From NCBI GenBank assembly GCA_001898235.1, contig MKTN01000001.1, forward strand, positions 1 through 64,000: a stretch of DNA of 64,000 bases, in the 5' to 3' direction. Made by a program: the position numbers and the translations under genes. This document shows, piece by piece, positions 27,121 through 34,755 of this stretch (position 1 is its first letter; every line of letters begins with the position of its first letter). The notes beneath the pieces are model-generated. The model did not search any database and was not told the DNA's origin. It saw only the letters and a list, made by a program, of their open reading frames with translations. Origin of the DNA: Gammaproteobacteria bacterium 39-13 (lineage in GTDB: Bacteria > Pseudomonadota > Gammaproteobacteria > Berkiellales > Berkiellaceae).

Positions 27121-27903
27121 CTATTTAAAAAGATTTTTTAAAAATGTTTCGAATTCATTCCACGATTTTTTGTCTGCTTGTTCATTGTAAGCAACGCCTT
27201 TACTCTTATCATTCCCAGCTTGCGGATTAGTATAAGCATGCACAGCATTAGGGTAAGCAATAAAGATCATATCAACGCCACCTTTTTGCATCTCGTCCTT
27301 AAATGCTTTTACTTCTGCAGGCGCTACGATGGGATCATCTGCGCCTTGCATCACCAATACTTTCCCTTTGATATTTTTTGCATTTTCTGGTGTTGGATTG
27401 GAAAGTCCCCCATGAAAGACAACCGTGCCAGCTAATGGCGCTCCGCTTCTAGCAAGTTCAAGAGCTGCAGTACCGCCAAAACAATAGCCCATTACTATGA
27501 TCTTATGGGGATCCACTCCTTTCATTGAAATTAGTTTGTCATACGCTGCACGCATATGATCCTGTAAAAGTGGTCGATTGTCTTTGTACTTGTTTGCAAG
27601 CGCAGCTGCTTCTTTTTCATCTTTGGGACGAACCCCTTTGCCATAAACATCCATAGCAAAAGCAACATACCCCTCTTTGGCTAGTTTTTTTGCCTTATCT
27701 TCGGCAAATGGACCAAGCCCCATCCAATCGTGCACAATGAGGATCCCAGGTTTGGCGTCTTTATTTGCATCATCGTAAGCAACCATCCCTTCCATGATGG
27801 TACCCTTTGAAGCATACTCTACGGGGTGAGTTTTCACTTCCCCAAGAACACTGTTTGCCATGATTAAAAGGCCCGCTAATACCATACCCTGTATCTTTTT
27901 CAT
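27121..27903 (-). CDS. exported dienelactone hydrolase family protein
   Basis: 260 residues with a signal peptide (IQGMVLAGLLIMANSVLG). The alpha/beta-hydrolase core carries the family's cysteine nucleophile in VMGYCFGGTAAL (Cys141), Asp190 in QGADDPIVA and His222 in PNAVHAYTNP, so the Cys-Asp-His triad is complete. A perfect AAGGAG lies upstream. Dienelactone hydrolases open lactones, but exported members have broader esterase roles. No aromatic-degradation genes are nearby. Confidence 0.92.
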   Translation of the reverse strand: MKKIQGMVLAGLLIMANSVLGEVKTHPVEYASKGTIMEGMVAYDDANKDAKPGILIVHDWMGLGPFAEDKAKKLAKEGYVAFAMDVYGKGVRPKDEKEAAALANKYKDNRPLLQDHMRAAYDKLISMKGVDPHKIIVMGYCFGGTAALELARSGAPLAGTVVFHGGLSNPTPENAKNIKGKVLVMQGADDPIVAPAEVKAFKDEMQKGGVDMIFIAYPNAVHAYTNPQAGNDKSKGVAYNEQADKKSWNEFETFLKNLFK

Positions 27904-28068
27904 TCCTTTCTCCTTATGATCGCACCCAAGATTAGATTTATCTCAAAACTTAGTTGTAATTACAATCAATTGGAAGCCGATGAACAGGCTTCTTTGAAAG
28001 AGCAAACACCTTGTATTTAAGAAGAAGAAAAGATAGCATGTGTTATTCAACTTACGCTGGTTGGTGTT

Positions 28069-28863
28069 ATGCTGCTACCTAAAGAACATATTTCGTATCA
28101 AGCACAAAATAAAATCCGAGAAATGCTAAGCCCATTGGAAAAATTAGGGTCCATACACTATTTCAGTTATGGAGTGAACTATCCAGATGGTTCTTGCTTC
28201 ACTCTACACACAAATTCAGACTTTTATGAATCTTGGTTTGAATATCAATTTCCCCTTTGTGGATTTGAACTTCCTAAAGGATGGCATTCCTGGAGCACCC
28301 ATCTGCCAAATAAACAGATAGAAGTTGCTAATGAATTAGACTTAGGCTGCGGTGTTGACTTTGTTAACCACAAGCAAGAGAAGACTGAAATTTTTTCATT
28401 TGCTTCCAAACCTGAAAATTTCAGAGTATACGATTTTTACCTAAACAATAAACATTTATTAAAGAAATTCGCACACTATTTTATTGAAAATGCAGCGGAT
28501 CTTATTCATATTGCAGATCACCAACGTGTGATCCCTTTACCCAGCATGATCCGTGGTAATATGCACCATCGAGATCCATTGCTGTCACAAGAAACCCATA
28601 CCGCTTCAAACGATATTTTTAGACACAACTTATTAAACAACCTCAATTATCCTTTTAACTTGCTCTCTGAAAGAGAATCAGAATGTTTTAATCTCATGAT
28701 TAAAAATTATTCTATCGCTGATATTGGCGAAGAATTAAAAATAGCCGTCCCAACAGTGGCTGTTTATATTGCGAGAATTAAACAAAAATTAAAATGCAAG
28801 AATAAAAAGGAACTTATTGAAAAGGCTCATGAAGCTGGATTAGTTGAATATTACTTTACTTAA
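28069..28863 (+). CDS. orphan LuxR-family transcriptional regulator
   Basis: 264 residues. The C-terminal LuxR/FixJ helix-turn-helix is FNLLSERESECFNLMIKNYSIADIGEELKIAVPTVAVYIARIKQKL (about 200-245). The N-terminal domain has the aromatic spacing of a ligand-binding regulator but is not a confident acyl-homoserine-lactone domain. No LuxI synthase is adjacent, so it is an orphan. The ribosome site is weak. The downstream exported phosphatase starts 49 bases after its stop and may be its target or a co-transcript. Confidence 0.88.
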   Translation: MLLPKEHISYQAQNKIREMLSPLEKLGSIHYFSYGVNYPDGSCFTLHTNSDFYESWFEYQFPLCGFELPKGWHSWSTHLPNKQIEVANELDLGCGVDFVNHKQEKTEIFSFASKPENFRVYDFYLNNKHLLKKFAHYFIENAADLIHIADHQRVIPLPSMIRGNMHHRDPLLSQETHTASNDIFRHNLLNNLNYPFNLLSERESECFNLMIKNYSIADIGEELKIAVPTVAVYIARIKQKLKCKNKKELIEKAHEAGLVEYYFT

Positions 28864-28912
28864 GATTGCGATATAATTTCGCAAACTCAAGAAAAAGTAG
28901 ATCCCCTTTTCT

Positions 28913-29665
28913 ATGACACAATTCCTGAAAGGCTTGATTTGTATTATATTCACTTTTGCTTTTTCCAAGGCAATTGCTTATCAAGCCATCATTTTTGACT
29001 GTGATGGCGTACTTGTTGATACCGAAGGCCTCAAATTTACAGCTTGGAAACAAGTCTTAAGCAAAGTAGGTATCAATTTTGAAGAATCTGAATATATTCC
29101 TCTCGTAGGATATTCCTCAGCCTATATCGCTCAAAAAATTCAAGAAAAGAAAAACATAGAATTTGATCAACAAGAAGTAATCAATGAAAAAGAAATAATC
29201 TACCATCAACTTCAATCTAGAGGCGTTCCTTTATTCGAAGATGGTATCGATTTCTTAAAACAAGTAATATCGCAAAAAAATATCTATCATTTCAAAGTTG
29301 CCATTGCTTCTAGCGCATCACAGCAAGAAATCTTAGAAAATTTAAAGCAAATTGGCGTGAATGCAAGAGATTTTGATCTGATAATCTCAGGGCATGATGA
29401 TCTACGCCATATCATCGATAGTGAGGGCGTCAATAAACCTAAACCCTATATTTACCAAATATGTGCTACACTCTTACAAGTCTTACCCCAAGATTGTCTT
29501 GTTTTCGAAGATAGTAACGCTGGCGTTATCGCAGCAACAGACGCTAACATGAACGTTATTGCCGTTCCAAACCGCTTCACACAAAATCAAGATTTTTCAC
29601 AAGCGATCCAAGTAACGACTTTTAAACAAATCAATTTTAAAACGATTATTCAACTTGATGCTTAA
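28913..29665 (+). CDS. exported HAD-superfamily phosphatase/phosphoglucomutase-like protein
   Basis: 250 residues. The N-terminus LKGLICIIFTFAFSKAIA reads as a signal peptide and is followed at once by the HAD motif I FDCDGVLVDTE (Asp29, Asp31). Motif II is ASSAS, the motif III lysine is in NKPKPYIYQ and motif IV is VFEDSNAGVIAA, as in beta-phosphoglucomutase and sugar-phosphate phosphatases. Members of this subfamily are normally cytosolic, so the signal peptide is odd. The ribosome site is poor, which leaves the start slightly uncertain; no later ATG would keep motif I intact. Confidence 0.85.
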   Translation: MTQFLKGLICIIFTFAFSKAIAYQAIIFDCDGVLVDTEGLKFTAWKQVLSKVGINFEESEYIPLVGYSSAYIAQKIQEKKNIEFDQQEVINEKEIIYHQLQSRGVPLFEDGIDFLKQVISQKNIYHFKVAIASSASQQEILENLKQIGVNARDFDLIISGHDDLRHIIDSEGVNKPKPYIYQICATLLQVLPQDCLVFEDSNAGVIAATDANMNVIAVPNRFTQNQDFSQAIQVTTFKQINFKTIIQLDA

Positions 29666-29791
29666 AGCGTCAAACCATTAATGCTTTCTTCATTTTGTCG
29701 CGTAATACCTGTATTTGCACGCTGTTTTTAGAACTTTTTTTAAGATCTACTGTCTTTTCTATCAATACAGGTAAACACTTTGTGGTGAAGC

Positions 29792-30103
29792 ATGAAGCTA
29801 CAAGAATTTGTTTTTTTACCCAAAATCATTTTTTTGAGCACATGCATAGGTCTATATTCACTTAAAGTGAATGCCCAAATGCTCTGCGATGATGAAATAA
29901 GAGCTATCATCATTGAGAACTCCCTCAACGCATACACTGGGCTCTGTCCATGTCCTTACAGCATTCACTGGGATGGCCAAAAATGTGGCCGTCGTAGCGC
30001 TTATATTCATCCTAAAAATTATCATCAGATCCCCATTTGTTATCCTGATTATATCAGCGATGAAATGGTGCAATCTTTCAGAGATCTACACCATTTATCC
30101 TGA
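29792..30103 (+). CDS. small exported cysteine protein, CPCPY family (paralogue 1)
   Basis: 103 residues with a signal peptide ending near KVNA. The mature part carries DDEIRAIIIENSLNAY, then GLCPCPYS, then GQKCGRRSAY and ICYPDYISDEMV. The five-cysteine pattern and DDEIR start recur in the genes at 31255 and 31627. This is a family of small periplasmic proteins of unknown function found in several Proteobacteria. GGTGAAG precedes the ATG. Confidence 0.75.
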   Translation: MKLQEFVFLPKIIFLSTCIGLYSLKVNAQMLCDDEIRAIIIENSLNAYTGLCPCPYSIHWDGQKCGRRSAYIHPKNYHQIPICYPDYISDEMVQSFRDLHHLS

Positions 30104-30188
30104 ATATCTAGGTGTAAAGTACCAAGTAGTTAACATATATCAATTATTAAGGTATCATGCTTGCTTTCTCATTAACGGAAACAAAATT

Positions 30189-30704
30189 ATGCAATTAGGC
30201 CCTTCAAAATTATGGACTCGCTATCATCCAGAATTTCTTCCCCTAAAACCTGAGCAACAACGCGTATGGCTGAAAAGAGAATTTGGCTTCTGCTTCCCTG
30301 ATGGGAATTTTGATGCAAAAACATTTGCTCACTGGTATGAAAATACTGAGCCCTTTGATAAAGAATGCTGGTTTAAACATCTTCTTCCAAACGAGCGCTT
30401 AGCCGTTTTAAAAATATGGTCAGAGCAGGATCAAAAGAGAAATTCATTTGCTAACACCATACCACCCGCTACAACAAGTGAAAATTCATTAAGTATGCCA
30501 GCCTTGTCATTCGAGTTGAATGCAAAAGCTGTCAGAAGCAAGCAACCCGAAACAACAAACCCAAGAACAAAAAAATCACCTTCTCCCAGCACTATCCCTA
30601 CTTTTTTATTTGAAATTCGTATGCTCGCAGAGAAAAAAGAGCAGCCGCAAGGTAAAAGAGCGAAAGCTCAAACTAGAAAACCTGTCAAAAAACAACTTTT
30701 CTGA
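30189..30704 (+). CDS. hypothetical protein with basic C-terminal tail
   Basis: 171 residues from the ATG at 30189; the upstream part of the open frame lies inside the CPCPY gene in another frame. The N-terminal half is Trp/Phe-rich and ordered (LKPEQQRVWLKREFGFCFPDG and ENTEPFDKECWFKHLLPNE). The C-terminal half is low complexity, ending in Lys/Arg clusters (QGKRAKAQTRKPVKKQLF). No signal peptide. Not recognised; possibly a secreted effector with a nuclear-type tail. Confidence 0.55.
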   Translation: MQLGPSKLWTRYHPEFLPLKPEQQRVWLKREFGFCFPDGNFDAKTFAHWYENTEPFDKECWFKHLLPNERLAVLKIWSEQDQKRNSFANTIPPATTSENSLSMPALSFELNAKAVRSKQPETTNPRTKKSPSPSTIPTFLFEIRMLAEKKEQPQGKRAKAQTRKPVKKQLF

Positions 30705-30800
30705 TCATCATTATTATTTCATTTTTACTATTCTCACCGCACATGGACGCGCGGGCAATTTAGAAGTTGCCGCAAAAATGCGCTTTACCTTGATAGTTTT

Positions 30801-31274
30801 TTAGCGTTTACCAGAAGATTTACAGGTTCTAAGCAAAATTTCTTTTCTTCGATAATTTTTTCCAATCGACGATAATGCCAAGTAAACTATTTTCTTTGTG
30901 ATATCTTCTTGTAATTCAAATCTCATCCAATAATGACTTAAATCATATGCCAATAGCGTTTTCTGTACTAACGTAGGTTTTCCAAGTTGCTGATAGATGC
31001 AATGTCTATTAGTATATTTCTGCAGGAGATCGCTGAACGCAGTTTTATTCGATAAAGAGAAGCTTATTTCAACTTTAATGAGTACATCATGTGCGTCAAA
31101 ATTTAATGCTATATCAGACGCTGCGTTAAAAAAAGAAATAGAGCCATCATGAGGAGCTTCAACAGTCTGATATTCACCTAGTATTACAATACACTCTTTG
31201 ACGAAAGGATCGCTAAGTGGCTTTGATAAGGCATGAATGATGGTTTGTTCAAGATTACTGTGATTTTTTTGCAT
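30801..31274 (-). CDS. hypothetical soluble protein
   Basis: 157 residues, no signal peptide, mixed alpha/beta. Its start overlaps the end of the upstream CPCPY gene by 20 bases, so the two are probably translated together. That pairing would suit a partner or immunity relation, which is inference only. The centre shows alternating hydrophobic residues (DVLIKVEISFSLSNKT). Not recognised. Confidence 0.6.
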   Translation of the reverse strand: MQKNHSNLEQTIIHALSKPLSDPFVKECIVILGEYQTVEAPHDGSISFFNAASDIALNFDAHDVLIKVEISFSLSNKTAFSDLLQKYTNRHCIYQQLGKPTLVQKTLLAYDLSHYWMRFELQEDITKKIVYLALSSIGKNYRRKEILLRTCKSSGKR

Positions 31275-31605
31275 CTTCTGTAGGATCTAGGATCTGACGG
31301 TTCTGTGGCACGCTCTTAGGGTCTATGATAGTATATTTTAACCGATAAGCATTCACATCTGCTATAGAAATGTCTTGTCTATAGCAAAGAATTTTCCCTC
31401 GTGAACGAAAGTATTCACTATCTTCACCGCATTCTCTTCCTTTGGAATCTCTACTGTAGGGGCAAGGGCATTCGCCCTCAAAACTTTTTAAGGAAGCCTT
31501 AATGATGTTTTGACGAATTTCATCATCTGTCATCGCCTTTAATTCACCAAACGCATTTGCAGAAAGTGGGAACACTAAAATGGCGCAGAATAATTTCCAG
31601 TTCAT
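31255..31605 (-). CDS. small exported cysteine protein, CPCPY family (paralogue 2)
   Basis: 116 residues from the ATG at 31605; the open frame reaches a TTG four codons earlier. Signal peptide FCAILVFPLSANA, then TDDEIRQNIIKASLKSFEG, ECPCPYSRD, GRECGEDSEYF and LCYRQDISIADVNAYR. The layout matches paralogue 3, from which it is separated by 21 bases, giving a tandem duplication in one operon. The C-terminal extension (DPKSVPQNRQILDPTE) is unique to this copy. Confidence 0.75.
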   Translation of the reverse strand: MNWKLFCAILVFPLSANAFGELKAMTDDEIRQNIIKASLKSFEGECPCPYSRDSKGRECGEDSEYFRSRGKILCYRQDISIADVNAYRLKYTIIDPKSVPQNRQILDPTEDAKKSQ

Positions 31606-31626
31606 ATCACTACCCAACCTTTGAAG

Positions 31627-31965
31627 TTAATTTGGTTTTTGTTCTATTTGCCAAGGTAATTTTGGTTTATCAATCCCATTTTCTATACGATAACGTTTCA
31701 CTTCTCTATCAGAAATATCTTTTCGATAGCATTTTATGTCTTCACCGCGGCTATAGGCACTACTATCTCCACAAATTTGATCGTTCTTGAATTCAGTATA
31801 GGGACAAGGGCAAGGCCCACCATCATAGGCGCTAATACTTCCACCAATAATTCTATCTCTTACCTCACCATCAGTTAAATCTTTACCAACACCGGCATAA
31901 GTCATAGCAGTAAAAGATAGAAGACCTAACATACAAAACCATTTCAAGCTCAACACAAATTTCAT
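31627..31965 (-). CDS. small exported cysteine protein, CPCPY family (paralogue 3)
   Basis: 112 residues with a signal peptide (MLGLLSFTAMTYA). Family motifs are TDGEVRDRIIGGSISAYDG, PCPCPYTEF, DQICGDSSAYS and KCYRKDISDREVKRYR. First of the two minus-strand copies. With the plus-strand copy at 29792 it makes three family members within 2.2 kb. The conserved five cysteines suggest disulphides or metal or heme binding; no CxxCH heme site is present. Confidence 0.75.
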   Translation of the reverse strand: MKFVLSLKWFCMLGLLSFTAMTYAGVGKDLTDGEVRDRIIGGSISAYDGGPCPCPYTEFKNDQICGDSSAYSRGEDIKCYRKDISDREVKRYRIENGIDKPKLPWQIEQKPN

Positions 31966-32103
31966 CTCTTTGTATCACTCATAGTAAGAGGAAAAATAAT
32001 CCTGTCAATGTAATCAGATCTCTAGACAACTTTTATTTAATATTATCGGACAGATAAACTAAAAGCTTGAGGTGAGATTTTCAATCTTCAAAACTCATAT
32101 TTC

Positions 32104-32862
32104 TTATCGTTCAAGCTGATACAACGCAATTTCAATGGACTCTGGGTCTCCCCATTGCTTAATCGTTTTAACTGACCAACCACTCTTCTTTGCAAAAGCA
32201 TAGAAATAATCAACATTTCCATGTGTAGGAGAATATACAAGGTAAGCAATCCCATGGGGTTTCAGGTACAAAGGCGCTTCATTCAAAAAACGAGTCAATA
32301 GATGACAGTTTGGATCATAAATTGAACGCTCAAGTACAGTTAAATTAGATTTCTCAGTATGATTAAACGGAATATCCCAGAAGATGACATCAAATTTTTC
32401 ATAGGGACCAATCACGCTAAACATATCTCCTTTTCTTGCATCAATCTTACTTTCTACCTGATGAAGTTTAGCGTTTCGTAAGGTATTCTCTACAGCTGCT
32501 TCACAGATATCGACCGCAACAACTTTTCTTGCACCATTCAATGCACTGAATACAGAAAAATAACCAGTGCCCGAACCAATTTCTAAAATTTTCAATCCTT
32601 TTTGCAAAGAAAGCGTTTTAGTCACCATGCCATCGCCACCAAATACCATCGGAGAAAAAACACCTGGCAGCCCAATAAATTTTTTTCCTAAAATTTTAAA
32701 TTCATATTCATTTTTGATAGCTGCATTTATGGCAAGTAACTCATCTTGCTTGCGCGTAAGAAAGGTCTTCTCAACAAAATGCTCCGCCTTTGCTTGAAAA
32801 GGAAACATGAATACAAAAAAACTTATTATAAGATAACAATAATATCTGATTCTCTTGGACAT
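32104..32862 (-). CDS. SAM-dependent methyltransferase with signal peptide
   Basis: 252 residues from the ATG at 32862 (GAAAGGAAAG upstream). The N-terminus YCYLIISFFVFMFPFQAKA is a convincing signal peptide. The methyltransferase core has motif I ILEIGSGTGYFSVF, motif II KVVAVDICEAAVENT, and motif IV FDVIFWDIPFNH, a DIPF variant of the NPPY/F motif of N-methyltransferases such as PrmC. SAM is normally cytosolic, so export implies action in a host compartment, or that the hydrophobic segment is a membrane anchor. Divergent from the DDAH-like gene. Confidence 0.82.
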   Translation of the reverse strand: MSKRIRYYCYLIISFFVFMFPFQAKAEHFVEKTFLTRKQDELLAINAAIKNEYEFKILGKKFIGLPGVFSPMVFGGDGMVTKTLSLQKGLKILEIGSGTGYFSVFSALNGARKVVAVDICEAAVENTLRNAKLHQVESKIDARKGDMFSVIGPYEKFDVIFWDIPFNHTEKSNLTVLERSIYDPNCHLLTRFLNEAPLYLKPHGIAYLVYSPTHGNVDYFYAFAKKSGWSVKTIKQWGDPESIEIALYQLER

Positions 32863-33014
32863 AATGCTTTCCTTTCTATATATCAAGATGGTAGTCGAGG
32901 CACTATCTCACTTTGTTATTACCTGTTCTAATGAAACTGGCGATAACAAATATTTTATGTTCTCACTAGATTTCGATAATATGACATCTTCTCATGTTCC
33001 ACACTGAGGGAAAA

Positions 33015-33938
33015 ATGAAAATTCTACAGGCAATTACTTTATTAATGGCGGTCAGTATTCAAACCAGTTTTGCAGCGGCTCCTTATGGTGGACAAACCAT
33101 GGTTGGCGATCTTAAAAAAGTTTTAGTCAGGAGTCCCGATGATGCATTTGGTAACGCATCGCCACAAAAATGGCATTATACTGCCCAGCCTGATCTTGCT
33201 ATTGCCAAAAGAGAACACCAAGATTTTGTGGCCATTCTAGAAAAAGAAGGCGTTCAAGTTGAGTACCATAATACTCCTTTGCCTTCAGCCGATGCCATCT
33301 TCGTGCATGATCCTGCGATTATCACCGATCATGGTGCGATTATTCTGAGAATGGGAAAACCATTACGCCAAGGTGAAGAACACGCCATCAAGAAAAAATT
33401 TCAATCACTGAATATCCCCATTCTCTATGAATTAACAGGAGAAGCCAGTGCAGAAGGGGGAGATATTTTATGGTTAGATGATAAAACACTTGCTATTGGT
33501 CGTGGCTTTAGAACAAATCAAGAAGGTATTGACGAGATAAGAAAAGCACTCGCTAAATTTGACATTCAAGTGATCCAAGTTGATTTACCTTATGATCAAG
33601 GAAAAGAAGCATGCCTACACCTACAATCACTCATCAGTCTAGTTGATCATAAAAAAGCATTGGTATATTTAAATTATTTACCAGTTTCTTTTGTAGAACT
33701 ATTAAAAAATAAAGGATTCACCTTGATTGAAGTTCCTACAAAAGAATTTAACAGCATGGGGTCAAATGTTTTAGCCATCAAGCCGAATGTTTGCCTGACA
33801 ATTGAAGGAAATCCTGAAACCAAAAAACGTCTGCAAGCAGCAGGTTGCAAAGTTTACACCTACAAGGGAAATGAGATTTCTCATAAAGCAGAAGGTGGCG
33901 CAACTTGTTTAACAAGACCCTTATTAAGATTAAGCTAG
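33015..33938 (+). CDS. exported DDAH/arginine-deiminase superfamily protein
   Basis: 307 residues from the ATG at 33015 (GAGGG upstream), with a signal peptide (AITLLMAVSIQTSFAA). The guanidino-modifying enzyme motifs are intact: KKVLVRSPDD, an AEGGDILW acidic pair, the catalytic His in EACLHLQSL, and the nucleophilic Cys in GGATCLTRPL near the C-terminus. Such enzymes hydrolyse dimethylarginine or arginine to citrulline, or transfer amidino groups. The specific substrate cannot be decided here. A GNAT gene follows after 9 bases in the same unit. Confidence 0.85.
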   Translation: MKILQAITLLMAVSIQTSFAAAPYGGQTMVGDLKKVLVRSPDDAFGNASPQKWHYTAQPDLAIAKREHQDFVAILEKEGVQVEYHNTPLPSADAIFVHDPAIITDHGAIILRMGKPLRQGEEHAIKKKFQSLNIPILYELTGEASAEGGDILWLDDKTLAIGRGFRTNQEGIDEIRKALAKFDIQVIQVDLPYDQGKEACLHLQSLISLVDHKKALVYLNYLPVSFVELLKNKGFTLIEVPTKEFNSMGSNVLAIKPNVCLTIEGNPETKKRLQAAGCKVYTYKGNEISHKAEGGATCLTRPLLRLS

Positions 33939-33947
33939 GGAGCCATA

Positions 33948-34235
33948 ATGGTTACAGTGAAGCATGAAAAATCATCCCAACAATTTGTTGCTGTTGTCGA
34001 AGGTAAAACAGCCTATCTTGATTATGACATTTTAAATAATGGTGCGCTTTTGGATTATCATCACACCTTTGTTCCTCCAGAATTACGCGGGCGTAATATT
34101 GCACAAGACATTGTGAAATTTGCACTGGAATATGCCAAGCAAAATCACTTGCACATCAAACCTTCATGTCCTTATGTTGAGCGCTATATTGAGAAACATC
34201 GAGAGTATCAATCTCTTATCGCAGATGAGGCATAG
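33948..34235 (+). CDS. small GNAT-like N-acetyltransferase (YjdJ/NATD1 type)
   Basis: 95 residues, the short single-domain form of GNAT (COG2388). The acetyl-CoA loop is FVPPELRGRNIAQDIVKFAL, followed by the family-typical KPSCPYVERYIEKHREYQ. GGGAGCC stands before the ATG, and only 9 bases separate it from the DDAH-like gene, so they form an operon. A terminator follows. Substrate unknown; this type is often annotated simply as N-acetyltransferase. Confidence 0.9.
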   Translation: MVTVKHEKSSQQFVAVVEGKTAYLDYDILNNGALLDYHHTFVPPELRGRNIAQDIVKFALEYAKQNHLHIKPSCPYVERYIEKHREYQSLIADEA

Positions 34236-34249
34236 TTACAGATGATAAA

Positions 34250-34277
34250 AAAAAAGGGGGCAATGGCCCCCTTTTTT
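34250..34277. terminator. strong bidirectional terminator
   Basis: GGGGGC/GCCCCC around an AATG loop, flanked by A-runs on the left and six T on the right, so it terminates in both directions. It lies between the GNAT gene and the opposing microcin-like gene. Confidence 0.9.
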
Positions 34278-34289
34278 GTGTATAGCGTC

Positions 34290-34625
34290 TTAACCCATGA
34301 TCCAGTTGTATGCGCCAGCCATAAAAGTCGCTGCCCCTTTGGCAGCTAAACCACCAGCGATAGCGCCTGCGCCTGCACAAGCAACACCTGCACCAATGCC
34401 TGCAGCCATACCCATGCCTGCAACAGCACCGTAACCCATTATTCCGCCAGCGATTGCACCACCAGTCATCCCGGTAACCACTGAGCCATAAATAAAAGAT
34501 TGTTGATCAGTGTAACTAATAAGGAATAAGAAGGTTTGAATTGCAGCTACAGGATCAATAACCGTAACATCCAAATTTTCTGCACCAGAAACCGCAGCCA
34601 TTTCATTGTAAGTTAACTCACGCAT
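34290..34625 (-). CDS. microcin/bacteriocin-like peptide with double-glycine-type leader
   Basis: 111 residues. The leader MRELTYNEMAAVSGA is nearly the colicin V consensus (MRxLTxNExxxVSGG), with Gly-Ala at the cleavage site. The mature 96 residues are very Gly/Ala-rich with repeated GxxxG (GGAIAGGIMGYGAVAGMGMA and GAGAIAGGLAAKGAATFMAG), typical of pore-forming class II peptides. AGAGGT precedes the ATG; a strong terminator follows. It is the longest of the three such peptides in the window. No transporter or obvious immunity gene is adjacent. Confidence 0.75.
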   Translation of the reverse strand: MRELTYNEMAAVSGAENLDVTVIDPVAAIQTFLFLISYTDQQSFIYGSVVTGMTGGAIAGGIMGYGAVAGMGMAAGIGAGVACAGAGAIAGGLAAKGAATFMAGAYNWIMG

Positions 34626-34755
34626 AATGTACCTCTTTAACTATGAGTTCGTAAAAGAACTAGTGGATGCTACCAAATATTCTTTTGACTGCCAACTGAA
34701 TTGAGTGCTAAATTCTCGCTCTCTTCGAAATAGCATGAATTGGTTAACAGAGAAA

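Noticed and set aside
29913-30188. N-terminal extension of the gene ending at 30704
   Set aside because: This part lies inside the CPCPY gene in another frame; the ATG at 30189 restores normal spacing.
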